64,000 nt of DNA. Source: Amoebidium appalachense. Taxonomy: Eukaryota; Ichthyosporea. The notes beneath the pieces are model-generated. The model did not search any database and was not told the origin of the DNA. It saw only the letters and a list, made by a program, of their open reading frames with translations. Each line of letters opens with the position of its first letter. Within the stretch, counting starts at the first letter, position 1. Shown in pieces: positions 13,095 through 31,302 of the stretch. The stretch spans positions 1,984,001-2,048,000 of the forward strand of contig CAVNZM010000007.1 of NCBI GenBank assembly GCA_963693365.1, in the 5' to 3' direction. A program made the translations under genes and the position numbers.

Positions 13095-14192
13095 GTTGCG
13101 AAGTTTTTGGTGTTTGAACCAAAAGCGGCAAATGTTCTATGTCGATCCATGGATTCGATTGGCGAAATTCCATCATCTCCAGATTCTCCACCATGCAGCC
13201 GTAGCGAAAGTAGTCCGATCGTACGCGTTTTCCCTGCCAGTATGATAATTCCTGTAGCGTGTTTCGGAATATTCCAAATTCCCAAGTGCACGAATCGATA
13301 TCACTGTGACAGAAGTTTGAGCAATATTTATTTGGATTTTCTTGCATGCGGCCAAGACAAGCCCACCGGTACCGACCGTAGCCTCCGAGCCTTCGGTCTT
13401 TTGCTGATTGGGTAAATGTCATGCAAAAAGGTTTCCATCACACAGAACGGTGGAATGTGCAGATGGCGGCAAACACAAGGCTGCGGAAAATGTGCTCCAT
13501 ACTTAAACAAAAAGACACGGTGGGATTTTGATGTAAACTGTTGCTTTCATTATCCCCTCACTTTGAACGTATGAATAACCGCCCGTCCCAGCTCCCAGCT
13601 GGACTCTACGGTTGTCTCTCTCAGCGGCACCCAAGCAGCGACATTGCAGCCTATGGCGCGTGCGCATACCAGATTTATCGCGGAATTAACGAAGGTGTTG
13701 TATTGCGTGACTCGGACCCAAAATTATCGGAAGGCCTGACAATAACTCAATTTTTTGTTAAAAACGAGCACTTATCAGATTTATCACTGACACTATATAC
13801 GCCGGCATACCTATGCCTATTCATCGATGCTGCAACCTGCGCGCCGAAGCCTTGAACGCTTGATGCCTGCCGCTCGGAGACTTGTTTGCCATAGCTCAAG
13901 GCGTTCCTCCAATCATCTGCGACTTTGCGATCTGGTAGGCCTGCTGTGTGATACTAAGCTAATGAAAAGGCTTCCATTAATTCGGGTTTCTGCAACATCA
14001 ATGTTGATTGCTGACGTCGATGCGCACACGTACTCAGGTATACGTAGACGGTGGTGTGTAGGCTAACCATATCTAACAGAAAAATATATATTATATAAGT
14101 AGGTGCTAAAAGAATCGACATTCTGGTTAAGATGATGCCTCAAAACTTATAATCGAACAGCAGGCTCTGTGCTAAACCCAACTAATTAGGAA

Positions 14193-14265
14193 CCAATCAC
14201 AGGCGGTGTTTACCAATGTGTTACTGCCGATTTCGCGACAGCCCAAAACAACGTCGTCTATAAAA
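14193..14265 (+). promoter_or_regulatory. CCAAT and TATA elements of the right cysteine-rich gene
   Basis: A CCAAT box at 14193-14197 is followed by TATAAAA at 14259-14265, about 115 bases before the ATG at 14378. The order and spacing fit a TATA-type RNA polymerase II promoter with a short 5' leader. Confidence 0.65.
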
Positions 14266-14377
14266 CAGAGATCAACATCTCCGACAGTGACCTCCGAAAT
14301 CCCAGAAATCCTCAACACAGGTCAACCTCACAGCATTTATTTGAATCCGTACAATACCGAACAGTCAACCCACCGCC

Positions 14378-15055
14378 ATGAAGTTTGTTATGCTCGCCGC
14401 TGCTCTGGCTGTTGCCTCGGGCCTCTCGACCCAACCCCGCACACAGAGCTCCAAAAACTTCGTCATGACATGCACCGAGTGGGACGCCTCGGGCGTTGGC
14501 GCCTGCCCCGACCACCACGGGGTCTGGAGCAACAGAAAGTGTGCGCGCTATGCAGGCCACGAGGTGTTCGACAAGTGCACGGTGGATGAGTGCTGTGTCC
14601 CCGTCTTCTCGGACAGTCTCTCAAACGACACGCACACAGAGAACACTACATCTACTCCGGAGAACACTACTTCTACAGAGAACTACGTCATAACTTGTAC
14701 CGATTGGGACGCCTCAGACATTGGCGATTGCCCCGACCACTACGACGTTTGGGCCCGCAGAAAGTGTGCGCGCTATGTAGGCCACGAACTTTTCGACAAG
14801 TGCACGGTGGATGCATGCTGCAGGCCGCAGAAGCCCACACGTGCGCGGCGGCAGAGCAAGGCTGGAAGCGGCAGCGGGGGGGATTTGGGCGAGGGGCTGC
14901 AGGGCGGGTCGACGCCCAAGAACTGCAAGGACTGGTTCTACGCCACACACACAGAGTGCCCCCCAGACACGTGGCCTGCTGAGTCCCGGCCCTGCCTGCC
15001 CTACACAAACAAGAAGCTGCCCGTGTGCTCTCTCGAAACCTGCTGCAAGGCATAG
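14378..15055 (+). CDS. Secreted protein with three six-cysteine repeats (intact copy)
   Basis: A single-exon 225-aa protein. It starts with a signal peptide (MKFVMLAAALAVASGLS) and should be secreted. Repeat 1 (about residues 28-77) and repeat 2 (about 101-150) are close copies: C-T-x-W-D-A-S, C-P-D-H, a tryptophan, R-K-C-A-R-Y, G-H-E, F-D-K-C-T-V-D and a closing C-C. They are joined by an N/T/S-rich linker with several N-x-T glycosylation sites. After a basic A-R-R-Q and a G/S-rich hinge comes a diverged third repeat (about 178-225) ending K-L-P-V-C-S-L-E-T-C-C-K-A. Six cysteines per repeat suggest three disulfides each. Promoter elements lie upstream and AATAAA 107 bases downstream. I do not recognise the family; a cell-wall or extracellular-matrix role is only a guess. 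The sister gene at 12286-13002 is frameshifted. Confidence 0.85.
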   Translation: MKFVMLAAALAVASGLSTQPRTQSSKNFVMTCTEWDASGVGACPDHHGVWSNRKCARYAGHEVFDKCTVDECCVPVFSDSLSNDTHTENTTSTPENTTSTENYVITCTDWDASDIGDCPDHYDVWARRKCARYVGHELFDKCTVDACCRPQKPTRARRQSKAGSGSGGDLGEGLQGGSTPKNCKDWFYATHTECPPDTWPAESRPCLPYTNKKLPVCSLETCCKA

Positions 15056-15161
15056 GTGTAGTGCGAGCATCATGATCAGTATTAACAATAAGCACGGCTA
15101 CGTAGCCTAATGTAACAGAACTTAGCATGATTTCTCTCCGGCTGGCATCCGGCTTTTATCT

Positions 15162-15167
15162 AATAAA
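15162..15167 (+). terminator. AATAAA polyadenylation signal
   Basis: AATAAA lies 107 bases after the stop of the intact cysteine-rich gene. The corresponding position of the frameshifted sister gene has no AATAAA. Confidence 0.65.
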
Positions 15168-15210
15168 GACATGTGCCCAAATGGCCTTGCAAGAGACCAC
15201 GTATACGTAT

Positions 15211-17702
<2,492 letters not shown>

Positions 17703-18003
17703 TGCAAAAGCAGAATTATTCTGCTAAATGCTAGTTACCCTGCAAACAGCAGAATCGATCTCCTAAAAGCAATTATTCTGCTGTAAGCAGAATTTTTCTG
17801 CTGTCGAAAGCAGAATAAGTCAGCTTTTTACGGAATAACTCTGCTAAGAGCAGCTAAGAGCAGAATAATTCTTCGCATAGTAATTCTGCTTTTGCGAAAT
17901 AATTCTGCTAAAAGCAGAAAATCTGCTAAAAGCAGAAAATCTGCTAAAAGCAGAGTGATTCCGCTTTTGCAGAATAATTCTGCTTTTTGCAAGTTGACTC
18001 TGC
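17703..18003. repeat. Cluster of short AT-core palindromes
   Basis: This 300-base patch is packed with variants of GCAGAATAATTCTGC, whole or as half-sites (GCAGAA or TTCTGC), joined by short A/T spacers such as TAAAA. Part of it is a regular tandem repeat of TCTGCTAAAAGCAGAAAA (about 17904-17953). It is unlike the microsatellites around it, contains no gene, and the spacers are too short and variable for a CRISPR array. Confidence 0.9.
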
Positions 18004-18797
18004 CGATGTAGTTGGGGCCTGGGGTGGCGGCGGCGGGGGGCGGGGGTGGGGGGGAGGGGGGGGGGGGGGGGGGGGGGGACTAATATGTGTTGGTGTATGA
18101 TTGTCCTGAGCGAGGTCATTTGAACGAAGTGTCTGCCTGCCTTCCCGTTCCATCTTCCCTCCCTCCCCCCCCCCCACCCCTTCTCCCCCCCTCCCCCATC
18201 TCTCTCAGAAGAAATAAAGCCGCAACTGCGGCACACTCACTACCCTCTCTTCCACACCCTCACCGCTCTTCCAGACTGCTTTCATTGACTCGCGACTAGG
18301 GTTATATAAAAAAGTACTATCCTGTGGCCTATGTGTTTAAATTTGAAACCACATGTTGTTAGAGGCTGCTCCCAAATCCTCCTTCCCCCTCCCCTTCTCC
18401 CCCCCCCCCCCCCCCCCTCCCCCCTCCCAACCCCCAAACACACACACCCACACACATCAGACCAAACCACCACCAGAACCACCTCCAGAATTAATCTCCC
18501 TAGGAATCTTTCTTCACCCACATTACTTGAGCGCTGCATTACATTAGGGATCTAACGAATATGAAGCTGCAAGTTGAGCGGCAAATGATTCCAACAAAAA
18601 GAAAGAAGAAAGATACCACACAAGCTGTTCCTAAGAAAAAAGAATTGGCGGAACTCACGGTTCCTATCACTTAAACATTACTCTGTGGCTTCAAGCGAGT
18701 GGGAGAGTTTATGGCTTGGGTGGATGGATGGGTGGGTGAGTGGGTGAGTAGGTGGAGGGGGGTGAGTGGGTGGGCGGGCTGACGGGGCGCCGGCCGG

Positions 18798-18847
<50 letters not shown>

Positions 18848-18951
18848 AGAGGGGCTGATCTTGAAATTCGGCAGACTGCTTTCGAGGGTATGGAGAGCAT
18901 TACCCTAGAGGAGGAGGTGAGGGAAGAGAGTATATGCAATGGTTGGGCTGA

Positions 18952-18990
<39 letters not shown>

Positions 18991-20540
18991 CCACCCACTC
19001 TCCCTCCCCTCCCCTCCCCCCCCCCCCTACCCCCCTTCCCGGGGAGTCCCCTTGGCGGTGTTTCGGGTTGAATCTAACGCCCCCGGAGGCTTTTCATCTT
19101 AACATTCTTCCGTCCAACCATGCCTACCATGATGGTTTATTTGCATATCGGTCCTCAGGCCATCATCATAATATCCCACAATCAAACCACCAATATTTGC
19201 TGATGACGTTTGCCAAGTCTGCACATAATATGGGTTGGGTGACCAGTAAGGCTCCATATACTGATAAAAACATAAAATATTGCACATGTGTCACATTGTG
19301 TGTGTGTGTGTGTGTGTGCACATTCAAATCGCGCAGGTTGAACCCAGTGTTCTCCTTTCGCTGTTCTTGCAGTGTGTGTGTGCGCAAGAATATGGCCAGC
19401 CACTGACAGGAAAACCAGAAGGGCACAAGGTCACCCCTGTAACCAGCTGTTGAGTAAACTATCACGGCATCTATTTAAAAGGAAAAAGTTTAACGGGAAA
19501 AGGAGAAGAAGAAGAAAAACTGAATAGGAAAAAAGGATATGAGAATATTGTTTTATGACTTTCGGAAAGGGGTGGTGAGGACGAGGCTAGAGATCTGTGG
19601 TGTGCTCGGTGTGATTTCAAGAACACGGTGTGCTCTTCTTTTCATCTCTTTTTTTTCTTAAAAAAAATATCATGATATATTATGCTTTTTTAGAGAACTC
19701 CCCAGCCAAAAATATCTGTGGGAATGCCGAGGGTTTGGCCGGCTAACTGAGCCAAACAATCATACGGTTCTTCAGAATCTTGGTTGCTGAGTGTTTTGTC
19801 AAACTGCTTCAGTTTTGGTGAAAAGACCATGGGATTCACCCACCAGGCAGCCCGTTTTCCATAATTGTTTTTGTTACCCAAGCAAGCTCAAGACGGCATT
19901 TTGTGCTTTTATTGGATCTCTGATGTATATGTACCCATAACAGGGATGCTTTAAAGTGAACCGAAACTAACAGCAAAGAAAGCAAAATAACCTGACTCCC
20001 TACCATACTATGAAGTAGAAAAGAGCTTTGGAGGCAGATTAGCAAGAGAAGGCCCTAAAGGTGGGGTGGGGGGGTGGGGGTGGAGGCCGGTGGGGGGGTA
20101 GGAGGGGGGTTTCTTTTACAGTGGTAGCACGGAAGAGATTGAGAGAGAAAAGGGCAGGGGACAGGAAAGGGCCTGAAGGGGGGGGGGGGGGGGGGGGGCA
20201 GAGGAGGGCAGAGACGGAGGGAGAACTAGGGAGGGGGCGAGAAAAGGACGGAGGGAGGGAGGGAGGGAAAGGAGAAGAGGGAGAGGGAGGAGAGGAAGTT
20301 GAGCAGGAGAGAAAGGGTGGGGGAGGAAATGTATGCAACAACAAAAGCGCTAGAACATTATGGCAATGTCTGTGCCCAGTTGTAGGTGGTACTGAGTGCA
20401 AATGTGTACTTCTTGCTTAAACCTTGCTATGTAAACGTGTTTATGTCTCTGAGTGACTGTGTGTTTTGTTGCGCATGCAGGTGCTCGTGTTGTGTGCACG
20501 CACATTTGCGTGTAACAGTGTCTCAGAGTCTGTGTGTGTG
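18004..20540. repeat. Gene-free stretch with G/C-runs
   Basis: G-runs and C-runs lie at 18045-18079, 18405-18426, 18800-18846 and 18955-18990, with a purine-rich block at 20060-20330. A weak 63-aa open frame (19690-19881, minus) ends with a plausible tryptophan-rich stretch, but it has no start or splice support. A diverged copy of the 'CCCACAATCAA' module is at about 19176-19240. Confidence 0.55.
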
Positions 20541-20561
20541 GGATCACGGTGTGCGTACATA

Positions 20562-20930
<369 letters not shown>

Positions 20931-22360
20931 TGTGTGCGTCATGTAATGCAGGCCCATCGCGTACAACATGTGCACACACCTTCCCAGCTCGAGTGCGCAC
21001 GTCTACAATTGCATGTTTTCCAACATGCGATTAATATACTATGTACAATGCCACGGACATGATGCATATGTATGCACTGAGCTATTAGTTAGCTTTGAGT
21101 GAACTTGCGACGTTGCAATTGGGTAGTTGACGGACAAAAAAATGGCTCCTACACTGACTCGACTCCAATGTTCTTTCAATCAAATAACAAGGGTAAATGC
21201 ACGCAGTGTACTAACATACAAAAAAAGGCCACCGTTTCTGGCGCCATGACATATAGGCCACCGCTCACCACGGCTCGAGCTCTACGTAGCTGTACTCCAC
21301 TCGCAGTAATTTTTAAATGATAAATGTTGGCCTGGGCGTCACCTGCTGTATGTCGGCACTGCCTTGACCGCTCGACTCTTGAATCTAAAGTGCCTAACAC
21401 GCTCTTGAACTGCTAGCAACTAATAGAGGCTAGGTTACAGAGCAGTGTTGCAATGAGCAAGTGAGCACTGAGGAACCGCCGCCGGCAGGGAGCTCACGAA
21501 GCTTCGTTCATGGATCACAGGCTCGTCCAACTGATCTGGTAACCGGTTTATATACTTCTTCGGGTTTAATTGTCCTGTCGTTTGATTGGTGGAACTAAAG
21601 CACGGGATGTTATTGGCGTACCGTGCACCAGCCGAGTCAACGAACATTCCTGATTCTCCTTTGAACTCTTGTTATAAAACTTGTGTGTGTTGTTTACTCA
21701 AACACTCCAAAAATTTCAATAATACAATCGCAGTACAACTACAGCTTTCTGGCTAAATGTATAAGGGACCATTGGTGCTGCAGGCGCTTTCCCACGATTA
21801 TCCCGGGACCGGTTTATCGTGGCCCATCTATCACGTGATTGACTGTAACCGTTCGGCACCATGGCCGGTCCGACATTCAATTTCAATGTAAACATGTTCA
21901 CCATAGAATTCCCCCCATTTTGACTCTACCGTAGTGCATATGGCCAATAAAATATCGACGTTACAAAATGCTACACTCACAATCTTTATATGGTCAAAAT
22001 GCATGCTTCATAGAATGTGCTTGTATACACATCGCGGCGCCCACCGTTTCAAGTACCCGCGGATGCAGATCTATCAATAAGTGTAACCTGTTAGCTAACG
22101 TAATAGAACCGGAGGCAACATTGGCGGTTTTTTATTCTCTTTTCTCCCTCTCTTCCTCAATGTATCTGTTTTAAAATGACTATCCTAGATCACCTTATTA
22201 ATGCTGCACAGTATGATATTGTGATACGGTGTCTTAACTTTCTTTCGGAACTACCGATGCTAGCCTCTGCTTACCCATAATATGTAACTATGATAGGGGT
22301 GTCGTATACTACGATGGCGCCACAAATAAATAATTGTTGCTTACATCTGTCCCTAGCTGC
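20931..22360. other. Unique intergenic DNA, nothing recognised
   Basis: Balanced composition with almost no homopolymers. Only short open frames without family resemblance are present on either strand. Confidence 0.5.
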
Positions 22361-22361
22361 A

Positions 22362-22645
22362 TTTGATTGGCTGCGCTGGAAAACGCAGTAGGCCGTCGAG
22401 TGTGCCAGCTGGGCCCCCGACAATGTCCACTCAATAAAAAGTGTGTAAACGGAGAAGGAGGGGCTTCAAGCCTGTAAAAAAGCCCTTCGCGCCTTCGAAG
22501 AGGGCCGAACCCTGGTCCCCTCGCCCAGGCTCCAGCTCCCTCGCCGCCCCGGTCCCCCGGATGAGCCAATTCTAACTTTACAACGATTGGCTGTTAGCTG
22601 ACCAATCAAAGATGCGCCTTTCCACGTTCGTTCGAAGATATAAAA
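22362..22645 (+). promoter_or_regulatory. CCAAT-rich TATA promoter
   Basis: ATTGG/CCAAT boxes occur on both strands at about 22364, 22565, 22584 and 22602, followed by TATAAAA at 22639-22645. Transcription would start near 22670, giving a 5' leader of about 330 bases before the ATG at 23000. Paired CCAAT boxes are typical NF-Y sites. Confidence 0.75.
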
Positions 22646-22999
22646 GGGGGCTTCACCAACATTTAAGTCAGCTCATTTCGTCATTTTCTGATTTCATGTT
22701 TTGTACATGTACTGTTTTGTCCTGTGACAGATTCACAAATTCAGAAGAAAACATCACAGTGAGATCCCATTTTTGATTATCAGCTTACGGGATACGCATC
22801 TGCTCTATATGCATATTGCAAGCAAAGAAGCCTTTTCAACCAAACCATATATTGAACACAGTACCTCTATCTTGTAGCTACAATACCAAGCGTTTTCTAT
22901 TTTTTAGAAACATCTCAAGATCTTGTGTCAAAGAGGCTGCGGAATCGTTTCACTGGGTATCATATCAGCCAAATAAATGTTACGCCGTTTTTTTTTAAG

Positions 23000-23674
23000 A
23001 TGAAAATGGATTCTCCGGTTGCCTTACTTAGCCCACTCACCCCTCGAAGTCCTCGTTCTCCCCGTGTAAGCCAATCAGAAGGCGGCGCAAAGAAGATTCG
23101 GTTAGAGATGTTTTCTCGCCCACCTGTCATAAACGGAAAGGCTACCGAACATGCCTCGGTTCTTACTCCAGATTCCCTTCTGAAGGCGTTTTCGGCTGCG
23201 AAAGTGAACTTTCGTCTTGCTGCTGCAGTGGCGTGTGAATGGGCTTTCTTTCTTGCTGGGGTCATCTACGTTTCGGCCACCATTCTCACCCTCGTTCTGG
23301 TGCAAGTGGCTCAGGCTCTTCTGTTCCTTACTGCTGCTGCTTTAGTTTTACTGGGCAGCGCTTTCCAGTTTGTTTTTGAAACTTTTCCAGAGTTTGTGGC
23401 TGATTTCGCCATCGCTTTTATGGAAGAGCTCTTTTATCCTTCGGTTTGTGAGTCTACCTGGGACGAACCGTTACATGATGAGGACAGCCAATGGGACCTG
23501 TGTGGCATGAGAAGTATTAGCTGTGCAAGCTTTACAGATTTTCTTCCTTGCATCGATTCAGATGAATCTGAAGAATTCTTTGAAACACAGGAACCTGACG
23601 AATGGTTTTATGACACACTTAACCATTTCTTGCCGGAGGAGAAACTTTATTATCAAAGACGGTGCTCGGTTTGA
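23000..23674 (+). CDS. Putative two-helix membrane protein, unknown family
   Basis: An intronless frame of 224 residues. I chose the ATG at 23000, after a T-tract ending in AAG. The frame is open 25 codons further upstream from another ATG at 22925, but those codons look like 5' UTR. Residues 1-35 are rich in serine, proline and arginine, with a P-R-S-P-R-S-P-R run that could be phosphorylated. About residues 74-132 hold two long hydrophobic segments rich in alanine, valine and leucine, consistent with two membrane helices or a hairpin. The C-terminal third is acidic (D-E-D-S, D-S-D-E-S-E-E-F-F) with aromatic residues. I recognise no domain. The strong upstream promoter and an AATAAA at about 23900 support an expressed gene. 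Endomembrane location is inference. Confidence 0.65.
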   Translation: MKMDSPVALLSPLTPRSPRSPRVSQSEGGAKKIRLEMFSRPPVINGKATEHASVLTPDSLLKAFSAAKVNFRLAAAVACEWAFFLAGVIYVSATILTLVLVQVAQALLFLTAAALVLLGSAFQFVFETFPEFVADFAIAFMEELFYPSVCESTWDEPLHDEDSQWDLCGMRSISCASFTDFLPCIDSDESEEFFETQEPDEWFYDTLNHFLPEEKLYYQRRCSV

Positions 23675-23899
23675 ACACGAATGTGTGTCACTCCTTCTAG
23701 TTTCATCCATGTATATGGCGCGGACAGAACTTACGAATGCGAATAACGTCAACATAATTTTTTTTAGTAGCCTAGCCAGGAAAATCCAAGCTAGTCAAAA
23801 CCGATGACGTATTATCTTACTTGTGGTCTCCACCAGCCTGGTGCTGGTAAACGATGAAATACAGATCAACTTGCGGTTAAACTTTGTGGCGAAACCACT

Positions 23900-23905
23900 A
23901 ATAAA
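23900..23905 (+). terminator. AATAAA polyadenylation signal
   Basis: AATAAA about 225 bases after the stop codon of the putative membrane-protein gene. Confidence 0.5.
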
Positions 23906-23909
23906 GAAT

Positions 23910-27700
<3,791 letters not shown>

Positions 27701-27708
27701 TCTTTTTT

Positions 27709-27825
27709 TCATGTTATCCCGTTTTGTTTCAGGAGAGACCCCTCGGGACCCTCATGGGGAACTACCGTCTTCCACCCAGCACCGACAGTACTCTAGCTAG
27801 GGTGCTACGGTATTATTAGCTAAAC
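27709..27825 (+). repeat. Dispersed repeat element, copy A
   Basis: It shares TTATCCCGTTTTGT, GGAACTACCGTCTTCCAC, CAGCACCGACAGTAC and CTAGCTAGGGTGCT with copy B (28366-28480, opposite strand), with copy D around 60172-60202/61370-61460, and in part with 15222-15285. No coding capacity; the class is unknown. Confidence 0.75.
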
Positions 27826-27945
27826 CAACACACCCTTAACAATCCCAACTATTTGCACACACTTTGCCCAGGGTATCCACCCCAGCCACGCCGGTGGGTA
27901 ATGCACACATCCGTTACTCGTATTCAATGAAATACACCGTCACAA

Positions 27946-27981
<36 letters not shown>

Positions 27982-28365
27982 TTCAACACACACATCCTCG
28001 ACATCCCTCCCCCCTCCCCTCAACACACACATCCTAGACGCACACAGGCACGCGCACGCGCGCACACACCCCACACACACACACGCGCGTGCACACACAC
28101 GCACACACGCGCGCGCGCGCGCGCCCACACACACACACACACACACACACACAGTCGGCGGGCGCACACACCCACACGCACACACTCAACCACGCGCGTG
28201 TACACACACAAACCAAATACTATGATAGTGACACATCGTAGTTGAACCAATGAGAGTTTGTGTAAAATTTGCTAGTAAATTTCCTGTTGCCGACCGCTAG
28301 CGATTTGGGCTGAGGCAAAAACCCTGGACTAAGTAGCTAAGATTGGTAAATGTGTGTTAGCTTAG
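27826..28365. repeat. C-run and CA/GC microsatellite between two inverted element copies
   Basis: A C-run at 27948-27980 is followed by mixed CA and CGCG alternating sequence (28025-28155). No gene was recognised. Confidence 0.7.
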
Positions 28366-28480
28366 ATGAATGCACGTTTAGCACCCTAGCTAGGGTACAG
28401 TCGGTGCCTGTGGAAGTCGGTAATTCCCACGAGGGATCTCTAAGCGGAACGCCCCGGGGGAAAAAAACGGGATAAATACA
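28366..28480 (-). repeat. Dispersed repeat element, copy B (inverted)
   Basis: Minus-strand copy of the element at 27709-27825, with the end CTAGCTAGGGTGCT facing copy A and the TTATCCCGTTTTT end at about 28475. Together the two copies form an imperfect inverted pair about 770 bases across. Confidence 0.75.
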
Positions 28481-30500
<2,020 letters not shown>

Positions 30501-30512
30501 TTGCACTTTTCC

Positions 30513-31015
30513 GATTGGTCAGGGCTTATTTTGACCAATCAACGAGCGATACTGCATTTTGCTGATTGGCTATTTCGGCACCAAAGGAGGCAAAGCGCAA
30601 ATGATTGGATACAAGGAGCCAATGAAAACGAGACCACTCAATTGGTGTGGCCTCCGGCTGGGCTGGGGCTATTCGGAAAGTAGAAGCAGATCCTCTTCCA
30701 TAAGCAATGAGCATCCTAGAAGATATAATGCAACAACAGTAAGTAGTGCAGATATATAAATTTACTTTGAGAGGATTGAACAGTAGGACAGATCATGACG
30801 AAAACCCCAACTCACCCTGTATGCCCAACACTCCAGGGACAACGCGGAAAATTTGTTGCGTGGTTGGGTTCCCTGGTGACCAATCATAATCTTGCGTCAC
30901 CATTCCTGAACGCTTTGAGTAATTACGAAAATGTTTTACGCTTTTTCATTGGATGCGTGTCACGGCCTGCAGCTGTGTTGGGAGCCAGGAATGCATTTCG
31001 AGGCATCTGATTGGT
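30513..31015 (+). promoter_or_regulatory. Cluster of CCAAT boxes upstream of the ankyrin gene
   Basis: At least eight CCAAT/ATTGG pentamers on both strands lie near 30515, 30536, 30566, 30604, 30620, 30641, 30880, 30948 and 31010. The density is far above that of neighbouring DNA. No convincing TATA box was found before the ATG at 31303. The arrangement suggests an NF-Y-type regulated promoter. Confidence 0.6.
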
Positions 31016-31302
31016 GTCTTTGGTTCAGGCCCACCCAAACAAACGCCACGTCTGCGGCTTCACCCATCCCGCCCATAAGTACCGGACACACTCGTCCTAA
31101 CCGCTTCACTCTCTCCTAAGCTCTATATGCAAAGGGGTCAGAGAGAGAAAGTTTTCACGTCTGTGTCCTCTTGTAGTAACTGAACAGTAGCATAGCAAGG
31201 TTTCTAGTTCTATGCTCTTTTGTCATTCAGTGTTTGCTTCAATGTTGCATCACTCACGAACATAAAACATAAACACCTTTCAGTCCTATTCCAATTGTAA
31301 AA

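Larger units (their letters stand above)
13031..14349. other. Unique spacer between the inverted arms
   Basis: This 1.3-kb spacer is almost free of the homopolymers seen elsewhere and contains the promoters of both divergent genes. Two open frames of modest length are present: 13090-13422 minus (110 aa, rich in aromatic residues, with several cysteines) and 13541-13855 plus (104 aa). Neither matches a family I recognise and neither has clear start or splice support, so they are not called as genes. Confidence 0.5.
14350..15210 (+). repeat. Right arm of the 860-bp inverted duplication
   Basis: Inverted copy of 12171-13030. The similarity extends about 155 bases past the stop codon, to GTATACGTAT at 15201-15210. 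Confidence 0.95.

Noticed and set aside
17703-18003. CRISPR-like array
   Set aside because: Units are short, variable palindromes with spacers of only a few bases, and the host is eukaryotic.
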